DNA of 64,000 nt from positions 7,362,001 through 7,426,000 of the forward strand of contig NZ_CP107783.1 of NCBI RefSeq assembly GCF_036345255.1. Direction: 5' to 3'. Below the pieces are notes generated by a model. The model ran no database searches, had not been told where the DNA came from, and saw nothing but the letters and a program-made list of their open reading frames with translations. Source of the stretch: Streptomyces sp. NBC_00569 (GTDB taxonomy: Bacteria > Actinomycetota > Actinomycetes > Streptomycetales > Streptomycetaceae). The translations under genes were made by a program, and so were the position numbers. Below, piece after piece: positions 8,387-17,416 of the stretch (its first letter is position 1; each line of letters opens with the position of its first letter).

Positions 8387-8398
8387 TTGGTATCTAAC
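8387..8398. promoter_or_regulatory. Possible FCD-GntR operator or -10 element
   Basis: TTGGTATCTAAC lies just before the GntR start codon. It resembles the TNGTATNCNA core bound by FCD-type GntR regulators and also holds a TAACAT-like -10 hexamer, which would give a nearly leaderless transcript. Autoregulation is inferred. Confidence 0.35.
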
Positions 8399-8408
8399 AT
8401 TTCAGTTC

Positions 8409-9059
8409 ATGGCGGCCATCCGACGGGTGCAGCGCACCCTCCTCAGAGACCAGGCGTGCACCGCGATCCGTGACGCCATCGTCGGCGGGGACATCGCGCC
8501 CGGCGCGGTCGTGCGTGACGCGGATCTCGCCGAACTCCTCGGCCTGTCCCGCGCGCCCGTCCGCGCGGCGTTCTCACGGCTCGTGGACGAGGGGCTCCTG
8601 GAGACCAAGCCGCAGAGCCACACCAGGGTCACCCCCCTGGTGGCGGCCGACGTCCGGGACGCGGCCGCCGTCGTACGCGCCATGCACGAACTCGCCGTCC
8701 GCACCGCCGTGCCCCGGCTCACCCGCGCCGACACCGACGCGATGCGCGAGGCCAACCGGCGGTTCGCCGCCGCCGTCGCGGCCGGTGACGTGGACGCGGC
8801 CCTGCGCGCGGACGACGAGCTGCACGGCGTCCCGGTCCGCGTCTCGGGCAACCGCGCCGCGGCGGACACCGTCGCCCGGTACACGCCCCTCATCCGCCGC
8901 CTGGAGCGGCGCCGCTTCGGCCAGGGCGCCGCGTGCGGCTCCGCCGAGCCGCACGCCCGCCTCATCGACGCCTGTGCCGCGGGGGACGTGACGGGCGCGG
9001 TACGGATCACGACGGAGATCTGGCGCGTACTGGAGGAACTGGCCGACGAGGAGGCGTAG
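8409..9059 (+). CDS. GntR-family regulator (FCD subfamily), likely acdS regulator
   Basis: A 216-residue protein. The N-terminal winged helix has the GntR signature: [38 protein letters not shown] in pieces at about 18-58, ending DEGLLE. The C-terminal helical FCD effector domain shows an acidic [14 protein letters not shown] motif and a later [10 protein letters not shown], positions that usually hold a metal and an organic acid. It sits 62 bp upstream of the ACC deaminase gene in the same orientation, so control of that gene is likely (an AcdR-like role). No clear Shine-Dalgarno precedes the ATG. Confidence 0.9.
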   Translation: MAAIRRVQRTLLRDQACTAIRDAIVGGDIAPGAVVRDADLAELLGLSRAPVRAAFSRLVDEGLLETKPQSHTRVTPLVAADVRDAAAVVRAMHELAVRTAVPRLTRADTDAMREANRRFAAAVAAGDVDAALRADDELHGVPVRVSGNRAAADTVARYTPLIRRLERRRFGQGAACGSAEPHARLIDACAAGDVTGAVRITTEIWRVLEELADEEA

Positions 9060-9121
9060 CCGGCCGGCACACACGGCGGGTCCCCGCACCCGCGACCCCG
9101 AAACCGACCCCGGGAGGTCCC

Positions 9122-10141
9122 GTGACGATCGACGCGTACGAGCGCTACCCCCTGCTCTTCGGCCCCTCGCCCGTGCACCCGCTGGACCGGCTCACCGCGC
9201 ACCTCGGCGGCGCCGCCCTCTGGGCCAAGCGGGAGGACTGCAACTCCGGGATCGCCTACGGCGGGAACAAGACCCGCAAGCTGGAGTACCTGGTCGCGGA
9301 CGCGCTCGCGCAGGGCTGCGACACGCTGGTGTCGATCGGCGGGGTGCAGTCCAACCACACCCGCCAGGTCGCGGCCGTCGCGGCCCGCGCGGGACTCAAG
9401 TGCGTGCTCGTGCAGGAGAGTTGGGTCGAGTGGCCCGACTCCGTCTACGACAAGGTCGGCAACATTCTCATCTCCCGGCTCGCGGGCGCGGACGTGCGCC
9501 TGGTGCGGGCCGGGTTCGGCATCGGCGTCAAGGAGAGCTGGGAGCAGGCGGTCCGCGAGGTGGAGGAGGCGGGCGGCCGCCCGTACGCGATCCCCGCCGG
9601 GTGCTCCGAACACCGCCTCGGCGGCCTGGGTTTCGCCCAGTGGGCCTTCGAACTGGCCGAGCAGGAACGGGAGCTGGACATCTTCTTCGACACCGTCGTG
9701 GTCTGCTCGGTCACCGGGTCCACCCAGGCGGGGATGATCGCGGGATGCGCGGCGCTCGTCGAGTCCGGCGGCCGCCCCCGCCGCATCCTCGGTGTCGACG
9801 CCTCCGCCGAGCCGGACCGCACCCGCGAGCAGATCCTGCGGATCGCCCGGGGCACGGCCCGGCTCATCGGCGTACGGAGGGAGCTGACGGAGGACGACGT
9901 CGAGCTCGACGAGCGCTATCACGCGGGGACGTACGGGGTCCCCGACGAGATCACCCTCGACGCGATGCGGCTGGCGGCCCGCACCGAGGGCATGGTGACC
10001 GATCCCGTGTACGAGGGAAAGTCGATGGCCGGGATGATCGACCTGGTGGCCCGGGGAGAGGTCGGCCCCGACGCGACCGTCCTGTACGCCCACCTCGGCG
10101 GCCAGCCCGCCCTGAACGGCTACAGCGCGTTGTTCCAGTGA
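9122..10141 (+). CDS. acdS: 1-aminocyclopropane-1-carboxylate deaminase
   Basis: A 339-residue PLP enzyme closely matching characterised bacterial ACC deaminases. It converts ACC to 2-oxobutyrate and ammonia and so lowers ethylene in plant partners. Visible are [21 protein letters not shown], the PLP lysine in [10 protein letters not shown] (K50), [18 protein letters not shown], the phosphate-binding [12 protein letters not shown], and DPVYEGKSM then LYAHLGG. The Glu before DPVY and the Leu in AHLGG are the residues that separate true ACC deaminase from D-cysteine desulfhydrase, and both are present. The start is GTG with GGGAGG 7 bases upstream. Confidence 0.95.
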   Translation: MTIDAYERYPLLFGPSPVHPLDRLTAHLGGAALWAKREDCNSGIAYGGNKTRKLEYLVADALAQGCDTLVSIGGVQSNHTRQVAAVAARAGLKCVLVQESWVEWPDSVYDKVGNILISRLAGADVRLVRAGFGIGVKESWEQAVREVEEAGGRPYAIPAGCSEHRLGGLGFAQWAFELAEQERELDIFFDTVVVCSVTGSTQAGMIAGCAALVESGGRPRRILGVDASAEPDRTREQILRIARGTARLIGVRRELTEDDVELDERYHAGTYGVPDEITLDAMRLAARTEGMVTDPVYEGKSMAGMIDLVARGEVGPDATVLYAHLGGQPALNGYSALFQ

Positions 10142-10284
10142 TCTGCGTCGCTGCAAAAAGCCCGTTCCGGAGGCGCTCAGGCGCAGGTGAGCGCAGGTCG
10201 CGAGGGGTGTTCCACGGACATCGTCACCGAAGTGTGAGGACGTAGGCGTGGTGTCCGCGGGTGCGCGGGGCGCATACTCGTTGA

Positions 10285-10512
10285 ATGACAAGGCCCCCCA
10301 GTACGCGCCGCCACCTTCCGGGCAGCCCCTTCAACGTTCCGGCAAAGCCCGCTCCGCCGGTCGAGCAGTTCGCCGTGGGCGACCGCGTTTCCCATGATCA
10401 GTACGGCCTCGGCAGGATCATCGGGGTCGAGGGCGACGAAGCCGTGCTCATCGACTTCGCCGGGCAGCAGGGCCGATTCCTGAGCCCGTTCTCCAAGCTG
10501 TCCAAGCTCTGA
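10285..10512 (+). CDS. Small CarD/TRCF-like Tudor-fold protein
   Basis: A 75-residue protein with a basic, Pro-rich N-terminal tail and a compact domain, FAVGDRVSHDQYGLGRIIGVEGDEAVLIDFA. This resembles the RNA-polymerase-interacting Tudor-like fold of CarD/CdnL/TRCF N-termini. It lacks the C-terminal helical DNA-binding half of real CarD, so it is not a CarD orthologue. It is a conserved small Streptomyces protein of unknown role. A strong hairpin follows. The start at 10285 is the only reasonable ATG. Confidence 0.82.
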   Translation: MTRPPSTRRHLPGSPFNVPAKPAPPVEQFAVGDRVSHDQYGLGRIIGVEGDEAVLIDFAGQQGRFLSPFSKLSKL

Positions 10513-10668
10513 CGTATCCGACGCTTCGGAACCGGCGCCCTGGATTCGGGGGTCGTGTCCACGGCTTCGGAGGCTGACGCCATGAGGCGGTCGGCAGCGC
10601 GGGTTTCCGTGCCGTCGGCCGCCTCTGCCGTGTCCGCCCGTCACCCCTCGTGACGTCCCGGATCCCGG

Positions 10669-10704
10669 CGGCAACCCCTCGCTCCCATGAGAGAGGGGTT
10701 GCCG
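10669..10704. terminator. Bidirectional terminator hairpin
   Basis: A perfect 12-bp inverted repeat, CGGCAACCCCTC (10669-10680) with GAGGGGTTGCCG (10693-10704), lies between the small CarD-like gene and the converging TerD gene. Confidence 0.78.
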
Positions 10705-10732
10705 TCCTCGGGGAGCCCGCGCCGGGCCGTTC

Positions 10733-11959
10733 TCAGAGCGCCTGCGCCGCCGGCTTGACCATGCCGCGTACCGTCCGGGACTTCACGAAGTCGCCCATGG
10801 CCGTCATGTCCCACTCGCCGGAGAACTGGCGGATCAGCTTCGCCATCATCACGCCCGTCTGCGCCTCCGCGTTCGTCAGGTCGAAGCGGACCAGCTCCTC
10901 GCCCGTCGCCGCGTCGATGAGGCGGCAGTACGCCTTGGCGACCTCGGTGAACTTCTGGCCCGAGAACGAGTTCACCGTGAACACCAGGCCCGTCACCTCC
11001 TGCGGGAGCCGGCCCAGGTCGACGACGATCACCTCGTCGTCCCCGCCGCCCTCGCCCGTGAGGTTGTCGCCGGAGTGCTTGATCGCGCCGTTCACGATCG
11101 AGAGCTTGCCGAAGTAGCAGCTGTCCACGTGATTGCGCTGGGGGCCGAAGGCGATGACCGACGCGTCCAGGTCGATGTCCTTGCCGCGGAACGCGGGCTC
11201 CCAGCCGAGACCCATCTTGACCTGCGAGAGCAGCGGCTGCCCGCCCTTGACCAGGGACACCGTCTGGTTCTTCTGGAGGCTGACGCGCCCCTTGTCCAGA
11301 TTGATCTTCCCGGCGCCGGGAGCGGGGGCCGCGGGCGCGGCGGCCGGGACCGCCGGGGCCGGCGCGGGCGGCGCCACGCGCGGGTCGACCGGGGGAGTCG
11401 TCGGCGCGGGCATGGCCTGCACGGGCTGTGCGGGCTGCGCCGGGGCCGGGGCCGCGGGCTCCTCGACGCTCACGCCGAAGTCCGTGGCGATGCCCGCCAG
11501 GCCGTTCGCATAGCCCTGGCCCACCGCGCGCACCTTCCAGGCGCCGTTGCGCAGGTAGATCTCGACGACCACGAGGGCCGTCTCGGTGCCGAGCTGCGGC
11601 GGAGTGAACGTGGCGAGCACGGAGCCGTCGTCGACGCCCCTGATCGTGGCCGTGGGCTCGATGCCCTGGAAGGTCTGGCCGGCCGCGTCCGGGCTCGCGG
11701 TGACGACGATCTTCTCGATGCCCGGCGGCACGGCGGCCGTGTCCACCACGATCGCGTCCGGTGCCGTGCCGCCGCCCGAGCGGTAGGTCACGCCCGGGCC
11801 CGAGGGCTGGTTGTAGAAGATGAAGTCGTCGTCGGAACGCACCTTGCCGTCGGCGGTGAGCAGCAGGCCCGAGACGTCGAGCCGCACGGGGGCGGCGACG
11901 TCCACCGCCACGCGGGCGGTGGACAGCGGGATGTTCGAGCCGGGGGTCATAGCGGTCAT
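10733..11959 (-). CDS. Two-domain TerD-family stress protein
   Basis: A 408-residue protein with two TerD/CABP-like domains. Domain 1 (about 15-175) has LDVSGLLLTADGKVRSDDDFIFYNQP, split by the calcium-binding DDDF. Domain 2 (about 235-405) has VSLQKNQTVSLVKGGQPLL, then a GGGDDEVIVVDLG calcium-type loop. They are joined by a long Ala/Pro linker at about 178-228. TerD proteins bind calcium and are linked to tellurite and oxidative stress and to phage resistance, but their molecular role is uncertain. The start may be 11959 or 11950, three codons apart; neither has a clear ribosome site. It stands alone, without other ter genes here. Confidence 0.88.
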   Translation of the reverse strand: MTAMTPGSNIPLSTARVAVDVAAPVRLDVSGLLLTADGKVRSDDDFIFYNQPSGPGVTYRSGGGTAPDAIVVDTAAVPPGIEKIVVTASPDAAGQTFQGIEPTATIRGVDDGSVLATFTPPQLGTETALVVVEIYLRNGAWKVRAVGQGYANGLAGIATDFGVSVEEPAAPAPAQPAQPVQAMPAPTTPPVDPRVAPPAPAPAVPAAAPAAPAPGAGKINLDKGRVSLQKNQTVSLVKGGQPLLSQVKMGLGWEPAFRGKDIDLDASVIAFGPQRNHVDSCYFGKLSIVNGAIKHSGDNLTGEGGGDDEVIVVDLGRLPQEVTGLVFTVNSFSGQKFTEVAKAYCRLIDAATGEELVRFDLTNAEAQTGVMMAKLIRQFSGEWDMTAMGDFVKSRTVRGMVKPAAQAL

Positions 11960-12023
11960 GCCGGGGTAACGAGCGATACCGCTTTGCCGTTCCCTTACCT
12001 GCCGATGACTTCGCACTGATGGC

Positions 12024-13013
12024 TCACGGCACCACCACGATCTTGCGCCCCACCCCGGACGCGAACTGGTCGAGCGCCTGCGGATACGCGTCGAGGGGCA
12101 GTCGGTCGCTGATGAACACGTCCGGGTCGAGGACACCGCCCGCGAACAGCTCGGCGGCCCGCTCGTAGCTGTGCAGGACGGCCATCGAGCCGGTGATGGT
12201 GATCTCCTGGTTGTAGATCCGGTACGGGTCGATGGACACGCGCGTGGCGTAGTCCGCGACGCCGAACTGGAGGAACGTCCCCGCCTTCGCGACCCGCTCG
12301 AGTCCGTCCTGGATCGCGCCCGCGTTGCCCGTCGCGTCGATGACGACGTCCCAGCCCTGCGGACGGTCGAGCTCGTCCGCGTTCGCCCCGGAGCCCGAGA
12401 CACCCAGCTTCCGGGCGGTGGCGAGCCGGTCCGCGTTCAGGTCCACGACGTCGACGCTCGCGGCGCCGGTCCGCTTGGCGAGCTCCAGCATCATCAGGCC
12501 CATCGTCCCGGAGCCGTAGATCAGGACATGGGAGCCGAGGCGTGAGTTCAGCACGTCGTAGCCGCGCACGGCGCACGACAGGGGCTCGATGAGGGCCGCG
12601 TCCTCGGTGCGGACATGGTCGGGGAGGCGTACGCAGTTGGCCACGGGCGCGACGGCGTACCGGGCGGCGCCGCCCGCGGTGGTGACGCCGATCGCGGCCC
12701 ACCGCTCACAGAGGTTGTTGTGGCCCGAGCGGCAGTAGCGGCACTCGTAGCAGTAGAGGGAAGGGTCGACGGCGACGCGGTCGCCGATCGACACCTCGCG
12801 CACGTCACGCCCGAGGCCGACGACCACGCCCGCGAACTCATGACCGGGCACCACCGGCAGGGTCGGCGCGAACTCGCCCTGGAGGATGTGCAGATCGGTG
12901 CCGCACAGCCCGCACGCCGCGACCTCCACGACGACGTCGCGCGGCCCCGGCGTGGGGTCGGGGACCTCCGTGACCACTGCCTTGCCGACGGACTCGATGA
13001 CGGCGGCCTTCAT
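12024..13013 (-). CDS. Zinc-dependent alcohol/polyol dehydrogenase (MDR family)
   Basis: A 329-residue medium-chain dehydrogenase. The catalytic zinc site is CGLCGTD (about C37) and GHEFAG (about 60). The structural zinc site is the four-Cys CYECRYCRSGHNNLC (about 88-102). The Rossmann fold starts at GSGTMGLMMLELAKRTGA. It oxidises a secondary alcohol with NAD(P), probably a sugar alcohol given the importer genes. Its ATG overlaps the stop of the permease gene in an ATGA, so translation is coupled. It is the last gene of the DeoR operon. Confidence 0.92.
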   Translation of the reverse strand: MKAAVIESVGKAVVTEVPDPTPGPRDVVVEVAACGLCGTDLHILQGEFAPTLPVVPGHEFAGVVVGLGRDVREVSIGDRVAVDPSLYCYECRYCRSGHNNLCERWAAIGVTTAGGAARYAVAPVANCVRLPDHVRTEDAALIEPLSCAVRGYDVLNSRLGSHVLIYGSGTMGLMMLELAKRTGAASVDVVDLNADRLATARKLGVSGSGANADELDRPQGWDVVIDATGNAGAIQDGLERVAKAGTFLQFGVADYATRVSIDPYRIYNQEITITGSMAVLHSYERAAELFAGGVLDPDVFISDRLPLDAYPQALDQFASGVGRKIVVVP

Positions 13014-13840
13014 TTCACAGCTCCCAACGACAGGCCCTGGACCAGTTTGTCCTGGGCGGTGAATCCCGCGGCGAGTACCGGCAGGGAGATCACGAGGGAC
13101 GCGGCGCACACCTTGGCCAGGAACAGGCCCTGGCTCGTGATGAAGCCGGTCAGGAAGACGGGCGCGGTCTGCGCGACGACACCGCTGAGCACGCGCGCGA
13201 AGAGGAGTTCGTTCCAGCTGAAGATGAAACAGATCAGTGCCGTCGCGGCGATGCCCGGCAGGGCGATGGGGGCCACCACGCGCGCGAGGAGGGTCGGCAG
13301 ACGCGCCCCGTCGATCCGCGCGGCCTCGATGACCGCGATCGGCACCTCGGCGAGGAACGACTGCATCATCCACACGGCGATCGGCAGGTTCATCGACGTG
13401 TAGAGGATGACCAGGAGCCAGATGTTGTCGAGCATCCCGGTGTTCTTGGCGAACAGGTAGATCGGCAGGAGGCCCGCAACGGCGGGGAGCATCTTCGTCG
13501 ACAGGAAGAAGAACAGGACGTCGGTCCACTTCTTCACGGGCCGGATCGACAGCGCGTACGCGGCCGGCAGGGCCAGGACCAGGACGAGCAGCGTCGAGGC
13601 GAGCGACGCCACCGTCGAGTTGACGAGCGCGGGCCACGGGCTCGCGCCGCCCGTCGTGCCGAAGAAGTCGCGGTAGCCGTCGAGGGTGAGGGACGCCGCG
13701 AACGAGGGCGGGTTGGTGGCGGCGCTCTCCTCCGAGTGGAAGGACGTCAGCACCATCCAGGCGATGGGCAGGAAGAACAGGATGCCGGCGAGCCAGGCGA
13801 CGAGCCCGAGCCCTTTCACACGCGGTGGACGGAGATTCAT
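13010..13840 (-). CDS. Carbohydrate ABC transporter permease (MalG-like)
   Basis: A 276-residue inner-membrane protein with six predicted helices. The cytoplasmic EAA loop reads EAARIDGARLPTLLARVVAPIALPG in pieces, the site that docks the ATPase. It starts with an ATGA overlap to the upstream permease gene. It pairs with that permease to form the translocation pore of the importer. No ATPase gene is present; Streptomyces commonly uses the shared MsiK ATPase encoded elsewhere. Confidence 0.93.
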   Translation of the reverse strand: MNLRPPRVKGLGLVAWLAGILFFLPIAWMVLTSFHSEESAATNPPSFAASLTLDGYRDFFGTTGGASPWPALVNSTVASLASTLLVLVLALPAAYALSIRPVKKWTDVLFFFLSTKMLPAVAGLLPIYLFAKNTGMLDNIWLLVILYTSMNLPIAVWMMQSFLAEVPIAVIEAARIDGARLPTLLARVVAPIALPGIAATALICFIFSWNELLFARVLSGVVAQTAPVFLTGFITSQGLFLAKVCAASLVISLPVLAAGFTAQDKLVQGLSLGAVK

Positions 13841-14772
13841 GCGCGCGACGCCTCCTCGCGGAACAGCGACGACACCACGCGCAGCGCGAACGTCGCGATG
13901 ATGATCGAGCCGATGACGACCAGGACGCCGGCGGCCGACGCGAGGCCGTTCTCGTGGGCCTGGTAGAAGCTCTGGTAGACGGTGTACGGCAGGTTGGCGG
14001 TGCCGAGGCCGCCCGAGGTGATCGTGAAGACGGCGTCGAAGTTCTGCACGATGTACACCGAGCCGAGCAGGGCGCCCAGTTCGAGGTAGCGGCGCAGGTG
14101 GGGCAGCGTCAGATACCGGAAGACCTGCCAGCCGCCCGCGCCGTCCATCCGGGCCGCCTCGATGAGTTCGGGGGAGCGCGACTGGAGGCCCGCGAGCAGG
14201 ATCAGCATCATGAAGGGCGTCCACTGCCACACCAGGGCCGTCTCGACGGCGAGCAGCGGGGTGTTGGAGATCCAGTCGGGCTGAGGGCCGCCGACGTAGT
14301 GCAGCAGGCCGTTGAGGAGCCCGTACTCGGGGTTGTACAGGACGTGCTTCCACAGCAGCGCGGCAGCGACGGGAACCAGCAGGAACGGCGCGATGAGGAG
14401 CGTGCGCACGAGGCCGCGGCCGCGGAACCTCCGGTCGAGGAGCAGCGCGAGGCCGAGTCCGACGACCAGGCTCACGATGACGACCGTCGCGGTCAGCAGG
14501 ATCGTCGTCAGGACGGACCTGCGCAGGTCCGGGTCGGTGAGCACCTCGCCGTAGTTGGCGAACCAGGTGAAGCGGCGGGCGTCCGGATACAGGGCGTTCC
14601 AGTCGAAGAACGAGATCACCAGCGTCGCCACGAAGGGCAGCTGGGTCACCACGATCATGAACACGAGGGCGGGCAGGAGCGGGGCCCTGGTGGCCCATGC
14701 GCGCAGCCGGCCGGGGGACTTGGCGGTGCCCACGCGCGCGTGGGCGACGGGAACAGTCGTGGTCGCGGTCAT
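13837..14772 (-). CDS. Carbohydrate ABC transporter permease (MalF-like)
   Basis: A 311-residue membrane protein with a cytosolic N-terminus of about 30 residues, then six helices. The EAA loop reads ELIEAARMDGAGGWQVFRYLTLPHLRR in pieces. Its ATG overlaps the stop of the solute-binding protein gene in an ATGA, and its own stop overlaps the next permease the same way. It is the partner permease of the same importer. Confidence 0.93.
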   Translation of the reverse strand: MTATTTVPVAHARVGTAKSPGRLRAWATRAPLLPALVFMIVVTQLPFVATLVISFFDWNALYPDARRFTWFANYGEVLTDPDLRRSVLTTILLTATVVIVSLVVGLGLALLLDRRFRGRGLVRTLLIAPFLLVPVAAALLWKHVLYNPEYGLLNGLLHYVGGPQPDWISNTPLLAVETALVWQWTPFMMLILLAGLQSRSPELIEAARMDGAGGWQVFRYLTLPHLRRYLELGALLGSVYIVQNFDAVFTITSGGLGTANLPYTVYQSFYQAHENGLASAAGVLVVIGSIIIATFALRVVSSLFREEASRA

Positions 14773-16139
14773 CGTCCCTCGTACTCCTTCGCGATCTCGT
14801 CGGCGAGCTTCTGGGACTTCCTCAGGGCCGTGTCGACCGACTGGCGTCCGGCGATGGCCGCGCTGATCTCCTGCGAGACCTTGGTGCCGAGATCGGTGAA
14901 CTCGGGGATGCCGACGAACTGGATGCCGGGCGCGGGCCGCGGCTGGACGCCCGGGTCGCGGGGGCGGGCCCCTTCGATGGCGGCGCGCGTCACGTCCTGG
15001 AAGGCGGCGGCCTCCTTGCGGTACTCCGGGTTGGTGTACGTCGAGGCGCGCTTCCCGGCCGGCACGTTCGACCAGCCGATCTCGTTGCCGACCAGGTTCT
15101 CGTAGCCCTTGCCCGACGCCCAGGAGACGAACTTCCACGCCTTGTCGGGGTTGCGGGAGGCGTTCTGGACGCCCCAGGCCCACGTGTAGAGCCAGCCCGA
15201 GCTCTCCGTTCTGTCGACCGGCGCGGGTACGTAGCCGATCTTGCCCTTGACCGGGGACTTCGCCGATTCGAGCGAACCGGCGGCGGCCGTGGCGTCGTAC
15301 CACATGGCGGTCTTGCCCTGGGTGAGGTTGTTGAGACACTCCGCGTAGCCGGACTGGGCCGCTCCGGACTCGCCGTGCTCGCGGACGAGGTCCACGTAGA
15401 AGCGGGTCGCCTTCTCGAACCCGGGCGAGGTGAGCCGCGCCTTCCAGTCCTTGTCGAACCAGGTGCCTCCGAAGGTGTTCACCACCGTCGTCAGCGGCGC
15501 CATGAGCTCGCCCCAGCCGGGCAGGCCGCGCAGGCAGATGCCCTTCATCCCGGGCTCGGCGCCGTCCGCCTTCGCGGCGAGGTCGGCGACCTGCCGCCAG
15601 GTGGGGTGCGCGGGCATGCGCAGGCCCTTCCTGGCGAAGACGTCCTTGCGGTACATGAGGAAGGACGACTCGCCGTAGAACGGCTGGCCGTAGAGCTTCC
15701 CGTCGTCCCCGGTGAGCGACTCGCGCATCGGTTCGAGGATGTCCCGCTCGTCGTACGCCGTGTCCTTGCGCGCGTACGAACCGAGTTCGTGCAGCCAGCC
15801 GTTGCGGGCGTAGATCGGTATCTCGTAGTTGCTCAGCGTGGCGACGTCGTACTGGCCCGCCTGGTTGGCGAAGTCCTGGCTGATCTTGTCGCGGACGTCG
15901 TTCTCCGGCAGGACGGTGAAGTTCACCTTGATGCCGGTCTCCTTGGTGAAGTGCGCGGCGGTCAGCTTCTGCAGCTCGGTCATCTGCGGGTTGTTCACCA
16001 TCAGGACGTTGATGGAGTCACCGCCCGAGCCGGTCCCGCCGGCACCGGCCCAGCAACCGGAGAGCAGCGGGGCGAGCAGCGTCCCTGCGGCGGCCGCGGC
16101 GCACAGCGCGCGCGGCCTCCGTCGGCTCTGGGTTCGCAT
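14769..16139 (-). CDS. Extracellular sugar/polyol-binding lipoprotein
   Basis: A 456-residue exported lipoprotein. The Arg-rich start and hydrophobic core end in the lipobox LLSGC, so the mature protein is anchored by lipidated Cys at about 29. The rest is a family 1 solute-binding fold: INVLMVNNPQMTELQKL, a TWRQVADLAAKAD segment and a Trp-rich ligand region (SSGWLYTWAWGVQN). AGGAG lies about 8 bases before the ATG. It is the first structural gene after the DeoR regulator. The sequence does not show the ligand; a polyol is inferred from the dehydrogenase. Confidence 0.93.
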   Translation of the reverse strand: MRTQSRRRPRALCAAAAAGTLLAPLLSGCWAGAGGTGSGGDSINVLMVNNPQMTELQKLTAAHFTKETGIKVNFTVLPENDVRDKISQDFANQAGQYDVATLSNYEIPIYARNGWLHELGSYARKDTAYDERDILEPMRESLTGDDGKLYGQPFYGESSFLMYRKDVFARKGLRMPAHPTWRQVADLAAKADGAEPGMKGICLRGLPGWGELMAPLTTVVNTFGGTWFDKDWKARLTSPGFEKATRFYVDLVREHGESGAAQSGYAECLNNLTQGKTAMWYDATAAAGSLESAKSPVKGKIGYVPAPVDRTESSGWLYTWAWGVQNASRNPDKAWKFVSWASGKGYENLVGNEIGWSNVPAGKRASTYTNPEYRKEAAAFQDVTRAAIEGARPRDPGVQPRPAPGIQFVGIPEFTDLGTKVSQEISAAIAGRQSVDTALRKSQKLADEIAKEYEGR

Positions 16140-16225
16140 GAATGCTCCTGAACGTATATGGCGAAAAGGGAGAAAAGGGGTACGCCGAGGTGTGCGGAAC
16201 CCGCTGGCGTACGCAGTCAGGGGTG

Positions 16226-16987
16226 TCAGACGCGGATGACCTGGGGCCCCTGCAACGCATAGCGGTGAGCCTCGGACGCGGGCAGTTGCGTACTGGTCAC
16301 GATCGCCTCCAGTGAGGAGACCGGCGCGAACCGGCAGAAGCTGACCGCCCCGAACTTGGTGTGCACACCCGCGAACACCGTGCGCCGGGAGGCCCGCACG
16401 GCCTGCGCCTTGACCTCGCTGACCGCGGGGTCGGGCGTGGTCAGGCCGTGCTCGCGCGAGATGCCGTTGGCGCCGATGAACGCCAGGTCGATCACGAACC
16501 CGGCGAGCATCTTCGTCGTCCAGTGGTCGACCGTGGCCAGCGTGCCGGACCGCACCCGGCCACCGAGCAGCAGCACCGTCGTGTTCTCCGCCTCGGCGAG
16601 CGCTCCCGCCGTGGCCAGCGACGCGGTGACCACGGTGAGCGGCCGGTCCCGCGGCAGGGCCTCGGCGATGAGCTGGGGCGTGAACCCCTCGTCGACGAAG
16701 ACGGTCTCCGCGTCCCCGAGCAGCTCGGCCGCCGCGGCGGCGATCCGGCGTTTCTCCGGGACGTGCATGGTGGTCCGGAAGGCGAGCGTCGTCTCGAACC
16801 CGGCGCTCTCCACGGGATAGGCGCCGCCGTGCGTGCGCCGCACCAGGCCGTGGTCCTCCAGGGCCCGCAGGTCGCGCCGCACGGTCTCCTTCGCGACGCC
16901 GAGTTCGGCCGCGAGCACGGTGACGTCGACGGAGCCGCTGCGGCGCGCGGCGCGCACGATCTCCCGCTGGCGTTCCTCCGCGCTCAT
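16226..16987 (-). CDS. DeoR-family transcriptional repressor
   Basis: A 253-residue regulator. The N-terminal HTH carries the DeoR signature (RQREIVRAARRSGSVDVTVLA, then ELGVAKETVRRDLRALEDHGLVRRTHGGA in pieces). The C-terminal DeoRC sugar-phosphate sensor has VFVDEGFTPQLIAEAL, LGGRVRSGTLATVD, FIGANGI and KAQAVRASRR. These repressors release DNA on binding a phosphorylated sugar. The ATG at 16987 has AGAGG upstream. It is transcribed towards the ABC importer genes 86 bases away and probably controls them. Four GCCCGTTCG repeats upstream are candidate operators. Confidence 0.92.
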   Translation of the reverse strand: MSAEERQREIVRAARRSGSVDVTVLAAELGVAKETVRRDLRALEDHGLVRRTHGGAYPVESAGFETTLAFRTTMHVPEKRRIAAAAAELLGDAETVFVDEGFTPQLIAEALPRDRPLTVVTASLATAGALAEAENTTVLLLGGRVRSGTLATVDHWTTKMLAGFVIDLAFIGANGISREHGLTTPDPAVSEVKAQAVRASRRTVFAGVHTKFGAVSFCRFAPVSSLEAIVTSTQLPASEAHRYALQGPQVIRV

Positions 16988-17416
16988 GCTGTGCACCTCT
17001 CTGTGCGGTCCTGGCTGTGCGTCCCGGGCCGTGGGGCCTGCCCGGTGTCCGGTGCCGCCGCCCGTTCGGGCCCGTGCGGTGACTCTGGGAAATTTGTACA
17101 GCGGGCCCGCGGCCGTGACCAGGTTCGTTACCCGTCCGATGCTGCCCGACTGTGCCCGTTCGCACCGGCGCCTGCCCGTCGCGGACCTGGGGCGGTGCGC
17201 GCAAGCGGGCACGGAGATGCCCGTTCGGGGCGCCGCGGCCGCCCGTTCGCTGCCCGCCTGCCGCGTTCGCTTTGCGTCAAGGAGTGCCGAGAAGGCGTCA
17301 ACAGCGCGTCATGGACGGGGCCGGGGTGTGGTCGGGCGGGCATAACGTCACTGCCGAAGCGCTGATGCGTCAGCACGCTTCCGTCAGCACTCTTCAGTCA
17401 CCACCCAGGAGCAGCC
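16988..17416. promoter_or_regulatory. Divergent intergenic region with four GCCCGTTCG repeats
   Basis: This 429-bp gap separates the DeoR gene from the SAV_915 gene and has no convincing gene. GCCCGTTCG occurs at 17060, 17154, 17219 and 17241, all in the same orientation; the last pair is 22 bp apart, two helical turns. The repeats may be DeoR sites. The right part has several GCGTCA words of unknown meaning. Confidence 0.4.

Noticed and set aside
12024..17000. Missing ABC ATPase as evidence of a broken importer operon
   Set aside because: Streptomyces sugar importers normally share the MsiK ATPase encoded elsewhere, so absence is expected.
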